Virus record (IMG/VR): IMGVR_UViG_3300010160_000074
Coordinates: 1-47,708 of that record
Length of the DNA stretch: 47,708 bases
Reading direction: 5' to 3' (one strand)
Origin: a virus
The position numbers were made by a program, and so were the translations under genes. The notes under the pieces were generated by a model. That model saw nothing but the letters and a program-made list of their open reading frames with translations, was not told the DNA's origin and did no database searches. Shown in pieces: positions 1 through 8,325 of the stretch. The number at the start of each line of letters is the position of its first letter. The stretch's first letter is position 1.

Positions 1-70
1 CACCTACCATCTTGATCCGATAGTTGTAGGTTTTTTCGCTTTCAGTTAGGTATTTTGCAAATGGTTTCAT
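1..70 (-). CDS. N-terminal fragment of a possible head-core protein
   Basis: Only the first 23 codons lie in the window; the gene continues past the left edge. The visible peptide starts MKPFAKYLTESEKTYNYRIK. The ATG at 70 is preceded by an AGGAC-like ribosome site and by a late-promoter motif at 88-95 that overlaps the gp16 stop codon. The start resembles the short capsid-targeting peptides of T4 internal head proteins (Met-Lys, aromatic, then an L-x-E site cut by the gp21 protease): LTE followed by Ser is present at residues 8-11. That role is inferred from about ten residues. It does not look like a gp17 large-terminase N-terminus, which is what follows gp16 in T4. Function otherwise unknown. 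Confidence 0.6.
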   Translation of the reverse strand, partial: MKPFAKYLTESEKTYNYRIKMVG

Positions 71-87
71 ATGAGTGTCCTATGGTA

Positions 88-95
88 TATTTATT
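88..95 (-). promoter_or_regulatory. T4-type late promoter (AATAAATA)
   Basis: On the minus strand this reads AATAAATA, 17 bases before the ATG at 70. Its TAA is the stop codon of the small terminase gene (91-93). A match to the NATAAATA pattern of T4-like late promoters, with no -35 element expected. Confidence 0.55.
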
Positions 96-588
96 CTTTT
101 TGAGTGTTTTGGTCTTTACCGCGTAGCAGTCGTTCCAATAAATCATTGCGGCTCAGCACCATGCCCTGGGCTGTTTCCATTGGACCGGCTCCTGGCTCTT
201 CTGTTTTGACATTTTGATCCAGCCGCATCTTCTTCAATTGCAGATCGATCATCTTGAGCTTTTTGTCCAGTTTGGCTGTTTTGGCTGTGATAGCATGGCC
301 CAACATGTTGCTGGCCACACCAAATATCTCACTGGCAAATCTCGAATCCACTTGCATGCCTAGATCCATGAGATCTTTGTAGCTGTCTTGTGCCAGTGTG
401 GCCAGGTCGTCCATTTCTTTGTCAGAACTTTCTAAACCACGCACAGCAGGCAATGCAGCATTGATTTTGTCTATGCTGTCGTCTAGCGCAGCAAGAGTTT
501 GACGTGTGTTTTCTGCTGGCGGCGCAGCAGGCGAATCTTCTTCAGTGGATGGAGGTAAGTCGAATAACTCTTCGAGTTTTTTGGTCAT
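91..588 (-). CDS. 16: Small terminase subunit, gp16-like
   Basis: A 165-residue protein matching the gp16 family of T4-like phages, which binds DNA ends and regulates the gp17 packaging motor. The acidic/Pro-rich N-terminus (residues 1-27) is followed by helical segments containing the family blocks GLESSDKEMDDLA (about 51-63) and LGHAITAKTAKLDKKLKMID (96-115), a Lys-rich predicted coiled coil. T4 gp16 is about the same length (164 residues). It sits downstream of gp4 on the same strand. The ACTAAATA motif lies only 4 bases before the ATG. The 17-kDa large subunit partner is not in the window. Identification rests on remembered family similarity, not a search. Confidence 0.85.
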   Translation of the reverse strand: MTKKLEELFDLPPSTEEDSPAAPPAENTRQTLAALDDSIDKINAALPAVRGLESSDKEMDDLATLAQDSYKDLMDLGMQVDSRFASEIFGVASNMLGHAITAKTAKLDKKLKMIDLQLKKMRLDQNVKTEEPGAGPMETAQGMVLSRNDLLERLLRGKDQNTQKE

Positions 589-592
589 GCCA

Positions 593-600
593 TATTTAGT
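593..600 (-). promoter_or_regulatory. Possible late promoter (ACTAAATA) close to the gp16 start
   Basis: Minus strand reads ACTAAATA, ending 4 bases before the gp16 ATG. If used at normal late-promoter spacing the transcript would start at or within the first codon, so it would be leaderless or the motif is fortuitous. No good Shine-Dalgarno sequence precedes this ATG. Confidence 0.35.
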
Positions 601-618
601 GGCAAAAAATGCCCGGTA

Positions 619-1050
619 TTAAGTTCTACCGTTATGGAACATGTCCAGTTCAGTGATCACTCTGAAGCTGAGACCATTGTGTTTGCACCATTTCATTGCT
701 TGATCCCATTTGGCATAATTCACTGCTACCACTGCACGGTCTCTTGAATTCATCTTGCTTTCGACCACGCTTTGCTTCTTGGGTTTGATTTCAATCAATT
801 CGGCACGCATGGTGTTGTCTTTGGTTCTATAGCTCACCAGGAAATCAGGAATGTATCGTGACATCTTTCCTGTGACCGGATTGCGATAAGGTATAGCAAT
901 GCTTTCACTTGCCCATTGCAGGATGTGATCATTGTTGTCGCAAAATCTCATGAAGCTGAGTTCCCATCCTGAGCGATATCTAGGGATCCCGTTGCCAACA
1001 TATTTGGCTGCGTTTTGAATTTCGTATTTTCCGTTGGCCCAGTGACTCAT
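619..1050 (-). CDS. 4: Head completion protein gp4-like (PD-(D/E)XK-type fold)
   Basis: 143 residues, close to T4 gp4 (also called gp50/65), which finishes DNA-filled heads before the neck is added. The N-terminus MSHWANGKYEIQNAAKYVG and YRSGWELSFMRF (25-36) are typical of the family. A PDF at 68-70 and EIKP at 87-90 fit the metal-binding PD...(E)xK pattern of endonuclease-fold proteins, with E30 as a possible additional ligand. The ATG overlaps the TGA of the upstream gene (ATGA), so translation is probably coupled. Nuclease activity is inferred from the motif; the structural assignment is more secure. Confidence 0.82.
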   Translation of the reverse strand: MSHWANGKYEIQNAAKYVGNGIPRYRSGWELSFMRFCDNNDHILQWASESIAIPYRNPVTGKMSRYIPDFLVSYRTKDNTMRAELIEIKPKKQSVVESKMNSRDRAVVAVNYAKWDQAMKWCKHNGLSFRVITELDMFHNGRT

Positions 1051-1409
1051 TGTAGTACTGCCTGTGCTGGATAATAATTAGGAACCACTGCTGCTCCTAC
1101 GCCCAACAGGGTTGCTCGATCACGAATAAGATTCAAATAGTATGCCAGTGACACATTGAGGTTCATGCCGTTGCCCTGACCTTCAAATCCTTGCAACAAT
1201 GTCAGCACAGGAATGTTGGTCAGTTCTGCCACGCGGAATAGACTCACGGTAAAGTTGCCTGCTGTTCGAGGCAGAGTCATTTCTTTAAGGAAGAAACTAT
1301 ACACAATATCATATTCAGCCGCAGGCACATTGGTGTCGTAGGCATAAAATCTGTCAAACACTCTCACGGTCTGATCGATGTTGTAATTTGTAGCATTAAC
1401 TGTGGTCAT
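1047..1409 (-). CDS. Conserved small phage protein, function unknown
   Basis: 120 residues starting MTTVNATNYNIDQTVRVFDR. I chose the ATG at 1409, not the in-frame ATG at 1427, because it begins one base after the upstream stop codon (TAA, then A, then ATG). The protein has no signal peptide or membrane segment and looks mostly helical, with a conserved-looking block YDIVYSFFLKEM near residues 34-45 and NLNVSLAYYLNLIRD near 83-97. Similar short proteins sit beside tail and baseplate genes in marine T4-like phages, as I remember them, without assigned function. Its position between the tube-like protein and gp4, with tight coupling on both sides, suggests a virion assembly role (inference). 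Confidence 0.7.
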   Translation of the reverse strand: MTTVNATNYNIDQTVRVFDRFYAYDTNVPAAEYDIVYSFFLKEMTLPRTAGNFTVSLFRVAELTNIPVLTLLQGFEGQGNGMNLNVSLAYYLNLIRDRATLLGVGAAVVPNYYPAQAVLQ

Positions 1410-1410
1410 T

Positions 1411-2589
1411 TTATCGTATTCCTGCACGCTGTGTCAGTGTTGGCCCAGCTGGTTGTGTGTTGTTGGTGTTGGTCTGTGCAGTCGGAAATATCCAACTATC
1501 GGCTTTGTTGGCTGCGGCACGTACCGCGCCTGGCAATGCTTGTTTGAGAGCATCTTTGCCCAAGGCAGTGGCTTCATTGACAACCAATGCCTTGAGCCCA
1601 CCGGCTTTCTTGTTGGTGTTGTAGAATGTGCCAGCCTTCTGTACAGCACCGATCATGCCCAGTACTGATCCAGAACTGAGATCGTTTGCGATTCCGTCCA
1701 CGGTATCCAACAATCCACCTTGACCAAATATGCTGTTGGTAGATCCTGGACGAGCGATTGGACTTGTGGTCTGATCGTAGTGTGTGGAATTTTTTCCAAA
1801 TCCTGGTGCTGAGCTGTTGGGCGCTTTGTCGTAGTATTTGACCGTTTCATAATCGATGGTCATTGAATTCTGCATCAGTCCATTGCCTTGTGCATAATCA
1901 TATGTGTCATGTTGCCATGCAGTGATCAACGGATTGATCAACACATATTCTGCATATTTGTGATTCTTATCAAACCCGGCTATGCGTATGTCTTTGAAGA
2001 AAGGAGGCTTTCCACTGGTTGAGGTTGACGAGTTTGTACCGTCGCCGTAGCTCTCACCAATAAATCCCCAATCAGTCACCTGACGGGTATTATAGATATC
2101 TCTTTCCCATCCACCAAAGCCGTTTTGTTTGTTGCCGCTTTTGCCTGCACTGCCATTGGTATTGGGTATGCTACCATATTTCTGGCTGGAATCTTTATAG
2201 TAGTAGAGAAAATAATTATACCACATGTTACGTACCACATCGCCACCATCATCGTGAAACGTGATATTAACAGGATTGTATTTGATTTTGGTCTGTACAA
2301 TTCTTTTACGATTGTACTGATTCAGAGTAGATGTGTCGACGGTATACGTGGGTAAGGATGCTGTCTTGACCACATAGCTCAGATTGGTTATATCGTCTGA
2401 AGCGAATATAGAATTCAATGCTGGTATCTGTTCAACATTGACTGTGAATGTAACATGGAAGAGAAACTTAAATCTTGGTTTAAGTTCATATGCATTGCTT
2501 CTGAATACCTTGCTGGCGTGGGTGTAATCACGTACACCATCCACGCCACCAAAGAATCCCTTAGCGAAATCTTGGCCGAAACTGCCCAC
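1411..2589 (-). CDS. Second tail-tube-like protein (tube cap or baseplate-tube junction)
   Basis: 392 residues just downstream of gp19 (5-base gap). The N-terminal half has tube-fold character: LKPRFKFLFHVTF (36-48), a strand-rich stretch through YVVKTASLPTYTVD (about 72-85) and TKIKYNPVNITFHDDGG (about 99-115), reminiscent of gp19 and of T4 gp54/gp48, the tube-initiator proteins. The C-terminal 120 residues are Gly/Ala/Asn-rich and probably flexible, ending in a helical segment. Marine T4-like phages carry a comparable protein next to gp19. Assigning it to gp54 or gp48 specifically would go beyond the sequence. Virion protein with good confidence; exact place uncertain. Confidence 0.6.
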   Translation of the reverse strand: MGSFGQDFAKGFFGGVDGVRDYTHASKVFRSNAYELKPRFKFLFHVTFTVNVEQIPALNSIFASDDITNLSYVVKTASLPTYTVDTSTLNQYNRKRIVQTKIKYNPVNITFHDDGGDVVRNMWYNYFLYYYKDSSQKYGSIPNTNGSAGKSGNKQNGFGGWERDIYNTRQVTDWGFIGESYGDGTNSSTSTSGKPPFFKDIRIAGFDKNHKYAEYVLINPLITAWQHDTYDYAQGNGLMQNSMTIDYETVKYYDKAPNSSAPGFGKNSTHYDQTTSPIARPGSTNSIFGQGGLLDTVDGIANDLSSGSVLGMIGAVQKAGTFYNTNKKAGGLKALVVNEATALGKDALKQALPGAVRAAANKADSWIFPTAQTNTNNTQPAGPTLTQRAGIR

Positions 2590-2594
2590 GAGTA

Positions 2595-3236
2595 TTACGC
2601 TGCGCCAGCGCCTGTTACCACGTCACCTATTGTTCTACCAATCACACCGCCAACGCCCGAGTCAGAAAGACCATTAGGTCCAAGTTGAGCAGCATTGTCA
2701 AAGGCAATGGTCATGCTCACGGTCACTGCTTCGTTGGTGCCATAATTCATAGCACCGTAGTCTGCACCTTTGAGGTAGCAGCCATACAATTCCCAAGATT
2801 CTAACACAACCGGTGTGCTGGCTCCGTTGCCGCCGTCTAAGATTTCAAATCTTGTGACAAACTTGTAATCAATACCGCTGGCAGCACTGGACATCTCCAA
2901 GAAGTCCATTTGTTTCTGTAGCTGTTCGCCTACCAACTTAGATACTGAGTTAGATGCATCATCACGTACTTCACATGTGGTATCTGCCCAGGTGTGTCGG
3001 CCTGCCAACTTCAATGTGCTGTTGTAGATTGGCACTGCGATTTCTTCAAAAGTAAGATTTGGTCGTGCAAAACTAATCACCTGCTTGGTCAATTCAGTAG
3101 TGGGTGTTGAAACACCAAAATTATCAAACATCACTCTAAAGCGATATCTAAGTTTGGGCATTAACAAACCTTGGGTTGATGAGCTTTGGTCACTCGCCAA
3201 GGGTACTGTCATGCGCTGTAATGATGAAACTGCCAT
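2595..3236 (-). CDS. 19: Tail tube monomer gp19
   Basis: 213 residues, somewhat longer than T4 gp19 (163). It forms the inner tube through which DNA leaves the head. The family pattern is visible: LRYRFRVMFDNFG (29-41), then RPNLTFEEIAVPIYNSTLKL (about 54-73), then GRHTWADTTCEVRDD (about 75-89), and LESWELYGCYLKGADYG near 150-166. The C-terminus is an added Gly-rich tail. The ATG at 3236 has a strong AGGAGA ribosome site and its own late promoter (GGTAAATA, 3258-3265), which allows high expression independent of gp18. Confidence 0.9.
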   Translation of the reverse strand: MAVSSLQRMTVPLASDQSSSTQGLLMPKLRYRFRVMFDNFGVSTPTTELTKQVISFARPNLTFEEIAVPIYNSTLKLAGRHTWADTTCEVRDDASNSVSKLVGEQLQKQMDFLEMSSAASGIDYKFVTRFEILDGGNGASTPVVLESWELYGCYLKGADYGAMNYGTNEAVTVSMTIAFDNAAQLGPNGLSDSGVGGVIGRTIGDVVTGAGAA

Positions 3237-3257
3237 TTGTTATCTCTCCTATATGTT

Positions 3258-3265
3258 TATTTACC
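3258..3265 (-). promoter_or_regulatory. Late promoter (GGTAAATA) for gp19
   Basis: Minus strand GGTAAATA, 21 bases upstream of the gp19 ATG, followed by an AGGAGA ribosome site. The identical octamer occurs before gp13 (9929-9936) and a fibre gene (35939-35946), which supports it as a phage-specific variant of the late promoter. Confidence 0.6.
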
Positions 3266-3272
3266 TTTGAGA

Positions 3273-3294
3273 AGAGGCTGATTTCTCAGCCTCT
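3273..3294 (-). terminator. Nine-bp hairpin with GAAA loop between gp18 and gp19
   Basis: Perfect inverted repeat AGAGGCTGA / TCAGCCTCT around a 4-base loop, GAAA on the transcribed strand. It lies just after the gp18 stop and before the gp19 late promoter. The following sequence has no T-tract, so it is either a weak terminator or an RNA-stabilising/processing element at the gp18 3' end. Confidence 0.6.
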
Positions 3295-3305
3295 CGTCAT
3301 GCTTA

Positions 3306-6300
3306 TTAACCGCCAGCAGCAATTGCGCCAGTGTTCTTAATACGTAGAGGAATGTAGATAAACTCCACAGCCTTCACTGGTTCGATAGCAACATCCACCC
3401 ACAATTCATTTCTGTCAATGCGCGACGGAGTGTTATTGGTCAAGTCACACACCACCAGATAGTCGTAGATAGCACGTTTGGCTACCAAGTCAATCATCAA
3501 GCTGTTGACCAAATTAGCAATCGAATTACGTGTGATCTGATCGTTTGGTTCAAACAAGAACAATTTGCCAACTTCTTCTAAGCGACCACGCAAGAAGCAC
3601 ACCAAACGTGCCACGTTGATACGATCCAAAGCAGTTGTGGTTGTTGTGGTAGTCTTGTTACCAAAGTTTGTGATACCAATTCCTGGAATAAATGTGATTG
3701 GGTTGATATTGCGTTCGTACAAGATATCTCTTACACTTTGGCTCACACCAATCTGTGTAAATTCACCTGTGGTAGCATTGATATAACCAATTGCGGTGGC
3801 ATTATCAACCACACCGCGACGTGTGCCAGCAGGTGCCAACCATGGATAACTCACTGCATCTGAACGCAGTATAGTACGTACCATCATGTGACTTGGAGGT
3901 TGCACCACAGTACCGCCGCCTAAATCTGTAGTCAAGCAACTTGGATAGAATGCACCAGCATAGTTACTGGTACTGCTGTTGCCATCTTCTGTTGGTAGAC
4001 CTAGCCCGTTGTTGTTGGTAGCCCATTCAACCAAGCTGTTGCCATCTTGCGGCAATCGCATCGGAGTGTCGGCAACCACAAACAATGTGTTGTTACGCTC
4101 ATTGCTGAGTGCAATCATGTTTGGAGTCAACTCAGGATATGCAGGAGTGGCGATGATGTTATATTGATTTTGTTCTTCTCTAGCAGCCAGGCTAGTATCG
4201 ATACCACTCTTCATCGCAGCCACAACCATCTTGCGTTGTGCCTGACGACCACCGTACATGGCACCGTTTGGACGGTTGCCTGAAGCTGTGAGCCATGTGT
4301 TAAGTACAATCTCATCCCAGTATCCTGTGTTGCTTGGGGCATTACCAGTTGTGGCAACAGTACAAACATAGATACCATTGTTATAGCTAACAAAGTCATT
4401 CACAGCATAGGTGCTGGTATTTGAATACGCATCAATTGCATAATCGGTAGCAGTTGTTGTAAAGTAATCCATCTGGAAACTCTTGACATTATAACCGCTG
4501 CGACGTGTGTTCCAAAGCAACATGCCTTGTGGATATAGTGAAGGGCTTGGCGCGTCTGGGTCCATGTAGTCACTAGTCAGCAAGCTGAGAATCGTTGGCA
4601 ATGGATCTGCCACAGGATCTGTAGTGCCGTTTGAAGCCCAACGAGCGTCTGCAAACAAGATACCATTTTGCGTGGTCTGATCTGTTGTATCAATTTCTAC
4701 CCAAAGCTCATTTCCGTTCTGAGATTCCCAACGATATAGTTTGGGATAGTTTTCTAAGTCACTGGTATCCACCCATAGATCACCGTAAACCAGTGGAGAT
4801 TCTGCTGTGTCATTTTGTGTTATCGGAGCAGTGGCCGACACAATTGGTCCCGACGCATTGGTATTTGTCAAGTCATATCCACGGACGTCATTGCTGACAT
4901 TCTGATAACCTTGCCAAGAGCCATTGTCTTGGATCAAAATATCGCAGTCATCCACTGAGCTGTAGTACCACATGCGACCGTCGGCCGGATCTTGGTACGG
5001 CGCAGTGGCGCTGGCAGCATAAGTGAACAACGGTGTTGATACAAAATTACTCAAAATCAATCTTCCAGAAGCATTGTTGGCTGGTCTGACCTTGCTGGTG
5101 CTGGTGCTGAATCCAGCAGTGGTCACAGGAGTCCCAGTCAGATTTTGAAGATAGATTGTACCACCTTGGCTGTGAGTAAACACTATGTTACCTGCAGAAT
5201 TTACGCTGGCGCTCACATATGGTATCGAAGCAGCACTAACTGCACTGATAAAATTGCCCACAGTTCCTGTTCCGCCAATGGTCACTGTTGCGCTGTTCAC
5301 TCCACTAGATCCTGCTTCGGTGCCTTGCAATTGAAAAGTATTTCCTACCACAAAAGCAGTGCCAGTAGGGGTGGTAGATCCTGTAACAATAGTGGCACCT
5401 AATGCGATTCTTTCATAAATCTCAAATGCCATAGTTGTATTCGGAGTATATGTTGTGGCCAAAGCATTGTACGCTGCGTATGTGGTGCCCACTGGGATAT
5501 TCTTTCCGCCGCCAGTTGGATCTAGCCCGTATAACGCAGTAGAATCACCAGCATAGATCGTAACAGGTTGGGAAATCCATACATCTAATGCAGTACTATA
5601 TTGTTTGAATGACAAAGATATTCCGTTATTGACTGGGCTGAGGTTGTTCCAAACAGAACCAGTTGGGCGAGGCACATCATCTGTGGTTCTCCAGCGCGGT
5701 GCTTGGTAGCTGTAACCCGGGAAATATATAGGTGTGTAATATTCACCTTCAGCAATGCCCAAAGAAGTCAGCAATGCTGTACCCGAGTTAGGACCAGGTT
5801 GTATTACCACATGTCCACCATTAGCAGTGGATCCATCGCTAGTGGCGCTGGAATTGGCATATATTTCTAATTGTCCCGAAATTGCTGCTGCTGTCACCCC
5901 AGTGATTGCTGCTGTATTGATCACTGCTGCAAATCCAGTCACAGTGTTGGTAGCACCCACAGTAACTAGATTACCATTGATGTACATGTTGTAGCCTATA
6001 GTCAAGCTGCTAGGTGCATTGGTTCCGGTGATAGTAGGAAAAGCAGTTTGCCATGCTTGTGATCCAACTGCTACCCATTGGTTGCTGTTGTTTTTGTAGT
6101 AAGTGGGTAAGTGTATATCGACCGAAACCACTGCGTAATCGCCTATGCTACCCACGGCAGTTTGTGGAGTGTAATCGCCGCCGGAGTAATTTACCACATC
6201 AGCAGTGTCGGTGATCACAATAGGAGTTATTGTTGTAAAACTAGCAGTGGATTGGTTCCATTGCTGGATACCCCAAGCCGATGCAGAAATGTCCAACCAC

Positions 6301-6704
6301 GAAGCACCATTGTTGGGATTACCGGTTGGGCGAGTCAGGCTGGCTGTGAGATCAGTAAGATTGATATTCACACGTTGGATGTACGCACGATTGGTAACTC
6401 CCAGCGCCGAGTAAGCTGCTAGCAGTCCGTATTCATTGAGTTCATATCCATTGATCGGAGTGCCAGTGGTAGTATTGTAAAAGAACGGTACACCAAATGT
6501 AGCAGTAAGATCACGTTGACTGGTAATGAGATAAGTTTTGTTAGCATTGGCTGCTAAAGTACCTGCTGCTACAGTAACGCCATCACTAGAAACTTTGTTC
6601 TGTGCTGTAGCAATTACGAAATAAGGTACGGTGTTGACCGCAGATGGGAGGTACTGACTCTCGTCAATTACAACTACTTCTACGCCGGGTGATGTTAAAG
6701 CCAT
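3306..6704 (-). CDS. 18: Tail sheath protein gp18, very long form
   Basis: The contractile sheath. The N-terminus MALTSPGVEVVVIDESQYLP and the C-terminal 200 residues (NPITFIPGIGITNFGNKT, LDRINVARLVCFLRGRLEE, and the final strand with VKAVEFIYIPLRI) are diagnostic. The C-terminal region carries the conserved core that packs on the tube. At 1132 residues it is far longer than T4 gp18 (659). The extra material, about residues 140-760, is Gly/Thr/Asn-rich beta sequence, including a short carbohydrate-binding-module-like patch near 760-790 (YAVNDFVSYNNGIYV then YWDE). A TATAAATA late promoter and an AAGGAAA ribosome site precede the ATG. The insertion probably forms protruding domains on the sheath surface (inference). 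Confidence 0.9.
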   Translation of the reverse strand: MALTSPGVEVVVIDESQYLPSAVNTVPYFVIATAQNKVSSDGVTVAAGTLAANANKTYLITSQRDLTATFGVPFFYNTTTGTPINGYELNEYGLLAAYSALGVTNRAYIQRVNINLTDLTASLTRPTGNPNNGASWLDISASAWGIQQWNQSTASFTTITPIVITDTADVVNYSGGDYTPQTAVGSIGDYAVVSVDIHLPTYYKNNSNQWVAVGSQAWQTAFPTITGTNAPSSLTIGYNMYINGNLVTVGATNTVTGFAAVINTAAITGVTAAAISGQLEIYANSSATSDGSTANGGHVVIQPGPNSGTALLTSLGIAEGEYYTPIYFPGYSYQAPRWRTTDDVPRPTGSVWNNLSPVNNGISLSFKQYSTALDVWISQPVTIYAGDSTALYGLDPTGGGKNIPVGTTYAAYNALATTYTPNTTMAFEIYERIALGATIVTGSTTPTGTAFVVGNTFQLQGTEAGSSGVNSATVTIGGTGTVGNFISAVSAASIPYVSASVNSAGNIVFTHSQGGTIYLQNLTGTPVTTAGFSTSTSKVRPANNASGRLILSNFVSTPLFTYAASATAPYQDPADGRMWYYSSVDDCDILIQDNGSWQGYQNVSNDVRGYDLTNTNASGPIVSATAPITQNDTAESPLVYGDLWVDTSDLENYPKLYRWESQNGNELWVEIDTTDQTTQNGILFADARWASNGTTDPVADPLPTILSLLTSDYMDPDAPSPSLYPQGMLLWNTRRSGYNVKSFQMDYFTTTATDYAIDAYSNTSTYAVNDFVSYNNGIYVCTVATTGNAPSNTGYWDEIVLNTWLTASGNRPNGAMYGGRQAQRKMVVAAMKSGIDTSLAAREEQNQYNIIATPAYPELTPNMIALSNERNNTLFVVADTPMRLPQDGNSLVEWATNNNGLGLPTEDGNSSTSNYAGAFYPSCLTTDLGGGTVVQPPSHMMVRTILRSDAVSYPWLAPAGTRRGVVDNATAIGYINATTGEFTQIGVSQSVRDILYERNINPITFIPGIGITNFGNKTTTTTTTALDRINVARLVCFLRGRLEEVGKLFLFEPNDQITRNSIANLVNSLMIDLVAKRAIYDYLVVCDLTNNTPSRIDRNELWVDVAIEPVKAVEFIYIPLRIKNTGAIAAGG

Positions 6705-6729
6705 GGTGGTTTCCTTTTCAAGTTATTGA

Positions 6730-6737
6730 TATTTATA
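6730..6737 (-). promoter_or_regulatory. Late promoter (TATAAATA) for gp18
   Basis: Perfect T4 late consensus on the minus strand, 25 bases upstream of the gp18 ATG, with an AAGGAAA ribosome site between. It lies in the gap between divergent gp18 and the HNH-like gene. Confidence 0.8.
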
Positions 6738-6751
6738 GGTATCACCAAAAA

Positions 6752-7144
6752 ATGCCACGATACAGCGCCCTTTGGCAAAGGTCCATAGGTAAATACCCCA
6801 TGAGACCTATCTGTCAATCCTGTGGACAACGACCTTGTGCTGTTAATTATATCCGTGAGGATATCAAGCATTATCGAAAACGCTGCGAAACTTGTGCAAG
6901 GAAGAATCGTGGAATCAAACCACGAGAGCCGCGCTGGAAATCAGCTGGCTATAAAAAGAAGATGACTTGTGATCGCTGTGGATTCCGCGCTAGATATGCC
7001 AGTCAAATCCTAGTGTATCACCAGGATGGCAATCTCAACAATGCAGCGGTGAAAAATCTCAAATCAGTGTGCAAGAATTGTGTGGAAGAGTTACTCAGGG
7101 CCGATTTGCCGTGGCGACCGGGAGATCTTGAACCGGATGTATAG
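6752..7144 (+). CDS. Zinc-ribbon HNH-like protein
   Basis: 130 residues from the ATG at 6752; an ATG at 6800 (protein beginning MRPICQSCGQ) is an equally credible start and has an AGGT-type ribosome site. Three Cys pairs, C21/C24, C45/C48 and C73/C76, are followed by YHQDGNLNN (89-97) and VCKNC (106-110). The arrangement of paired cysteines around a His-Asp-Gly-Asn-Leu-Asn-Asn stretch is that of HNH/endonuclease-VII-like zinc proteins, and I recall similar short proteins in cyanophages. Basic residues are abundant (GYKKKMTCDRCGFRARY). It is alone on the plus strand here and its end overlaps the dNMP kinase end by 50 bases. Homing, DNA-repair or packaging roles are all possible. Confidence 0.65.
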   Translation: MPRYSALWQRSIGKYPMRPICQSCGQRPCAVNYIREDIKHYRKRCETCARKNRGIKPREPRWKSAGYKKKMTCDRCGFRARYASQILVYHQDGNLNNAAVKNLKSVCKNCVEELLRADLPWRPGDLEPDV

Positions 7145-7769
7145 TCAGCTGTTGGATCTGTAGATACAGGTCATCCAGTGATCCGTTGTTGTCCAGCACA
7201 GCATCAAACTTAGTTCCGACCCAAGCAGTTTCGCTGGCATGTATCTTGAGCCGTGCCAACTGCAATTTGCCGGTGGCCCATCGCATGTTTCCGTTTTCAC
7301 CTCGGTTAAATGCTAGAGCAGCATCATACCATTCAGGTTCAGGACCACGTACCACTCGCACAACCAGTCCATTGGCTCGTTTGATAGCAGCAATTTCATT
7401 GGGGAATCTGCAATCCGAAATTACCACATCATCTTGGCTATGACGCAGTTTATTTTCCAAGCTAGCAATCCAAATGTCGTCGTGAAATCCGTGTCTGCAC
7501 ACTTCTGTTCCCCAATGCTGTAGCACCCATCTAGGAGTGAGCTCGGGCATTTTTAAACGATCTGACCACCATAAATCTAATTGTTCACGCCATTCACGAG
7601 CTTGTTTGGTACGCCCTTCCAGCATGGTTCGGTCCCAACCAAATACCTGGGCCACAGCGTCTTTGAGGCTGTTGGCAAAACTTTCTCTACGAAACTCATG
7701 GAAGTTGGTGAGATAGTCCGCCACTGTGTCTTTACCGGATCCAATGAATCCACAGATGCCAATGATCAT
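7095..7769 (-). CDS. 1: Deoxynucleoside monophosphate kinase, T4 gp1-like
   Basis: 224 residues. It phosphorylates dNMPs to dNDPs with ATP, feeding phage DNA synthesis in the cytoplasm. The P-loop GFIGSGKD is at residues 7-14. RWVLQHWGTEVCR (80-92) and VVISDCRFPNE (115-125) match the substrate-binding and lid-proximal blocks of the T4 gene 1 family. Its ATG overlaps the TGA of the upstream exonuclease gene (ATGA at 7766-7769), so the two are probably translationally coupled. A nucleotide metabolism gene embedded in a structural block is normal for T4-like phages outside T4 itself. The substrate range cannot be read from the sequence. Confidence 0.82.
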   Translation of the reverse strand: MIIGICGFIGSGKDTVADYLTNFHEFRRESFANSLKDAVAQVFGWDRTMLEGRTKQAREWREQLDLWWSDRLKMPELTPRWVLQHWGTEVCRHGFHDDIWIASLENKLRHSQDDVVISDCRFPNEIAAIKRANGLVVRVVRGPEPEWYDAALAFNRGENGNMRWATGKLQLARLKIHASETAWVGTKFDAVLDNNGSLDDLYLQIQQLTIHPVQDLPVATANRP

Positions 7770-8290
7770 TTGAGCTCTTTAATGTTTAGATGTTTCAATG
7801 TTGCCTGCAACATGTCGATCTGCCTGCGACAATCCTCTAGTGCATGATGGCTGGTAGGAGGACGAGGCAGATCGGGCCACAAACTATATATGGTACGGGC
7901 ATCACGCACCACATAAAATTGCCAGGGCAGGGGCTTGCTGTAGCTTTTGTATGCATGCTCAATGATGTTCATGTCGTAAGTAGGACCGTTGGCCCAGATC
8001 AACCGGCTTTGCCAGATAAACTTAGCCAGCTCATCTAGTGCTTGATCTAAGGGTATACGTCCTTGTTCCCCAAACGCTTCTTCCTTAGCCTGCTCGGGCT
8101 GTGTGGCCCACCAATTGATAGTGTCCTGTTGAATGCTGCGATTGTATTGACTTTCTAAATCAATCCTAGCATAGTAGAATCGTTCATGGTAGCCAGCGCC
8201 AGTAGGGTCAAAACTCTGGGCTGCGATGGTCAGGATAGTGGTGTCCGGCCCAGTACCCAATCCTTCGATGTCAATCATTAAATCTGCCAT
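7766..8290 (-). CDS. dexA: DEDDh 3'-5' exonuclease, DexA-like
   Basis: 174 residues from the ATG at 8290; an upstream in-frame ATG at 8305 would add five residues without a better context. ExoI motif DIEG (D7, E9), an ExoII region around ANGPTYDMNIIEHAY (about 99-113, Asp in the centre) and ExoIII SHHALEDCRRQ (HxxxxD) are all present, so the catalytic set looks complete. The overall form, including INWWATQPEQAKEEAF after the first motif, resembles T4 exonuclease A, which degrades DNA 3' to 5'. It may recycle host DNA into nucleotides, consistent with the coupled dNMP kinase downstream. An RNase T/oligoribonuclease activity is the main alternative. Confidence 0.75.
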   Translation of the reverse strand: MADLMIDIEGLGTGPDTTILTIAAQSFDPTGAGYHERFYYARIDLESQYNRSIQQDTINWWATQPEQAKEEAFGEQGRIPLDQALDELAKFIWQSRLIWANGPTYDMNIIEHAYKSYSKPLPWQFYVVRDARTIYSLWPDLPRPPTSHHALEDCRRQIDMLQATLKHLNIKELK

Positions 8291-8325
8291 AACAAATTGT
8301 AACACATGATGACAGCATCAACGAC

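Noticed and set aside
6788-6795. GGTAAATA on the plus strand as a late promoter for the HNH-like gene
   Set aside because: It ends 4 bases before the alternative ATG and inside the longer reading frame; AGGT there is better explained as a ribosome site. Kept only as a possibility.
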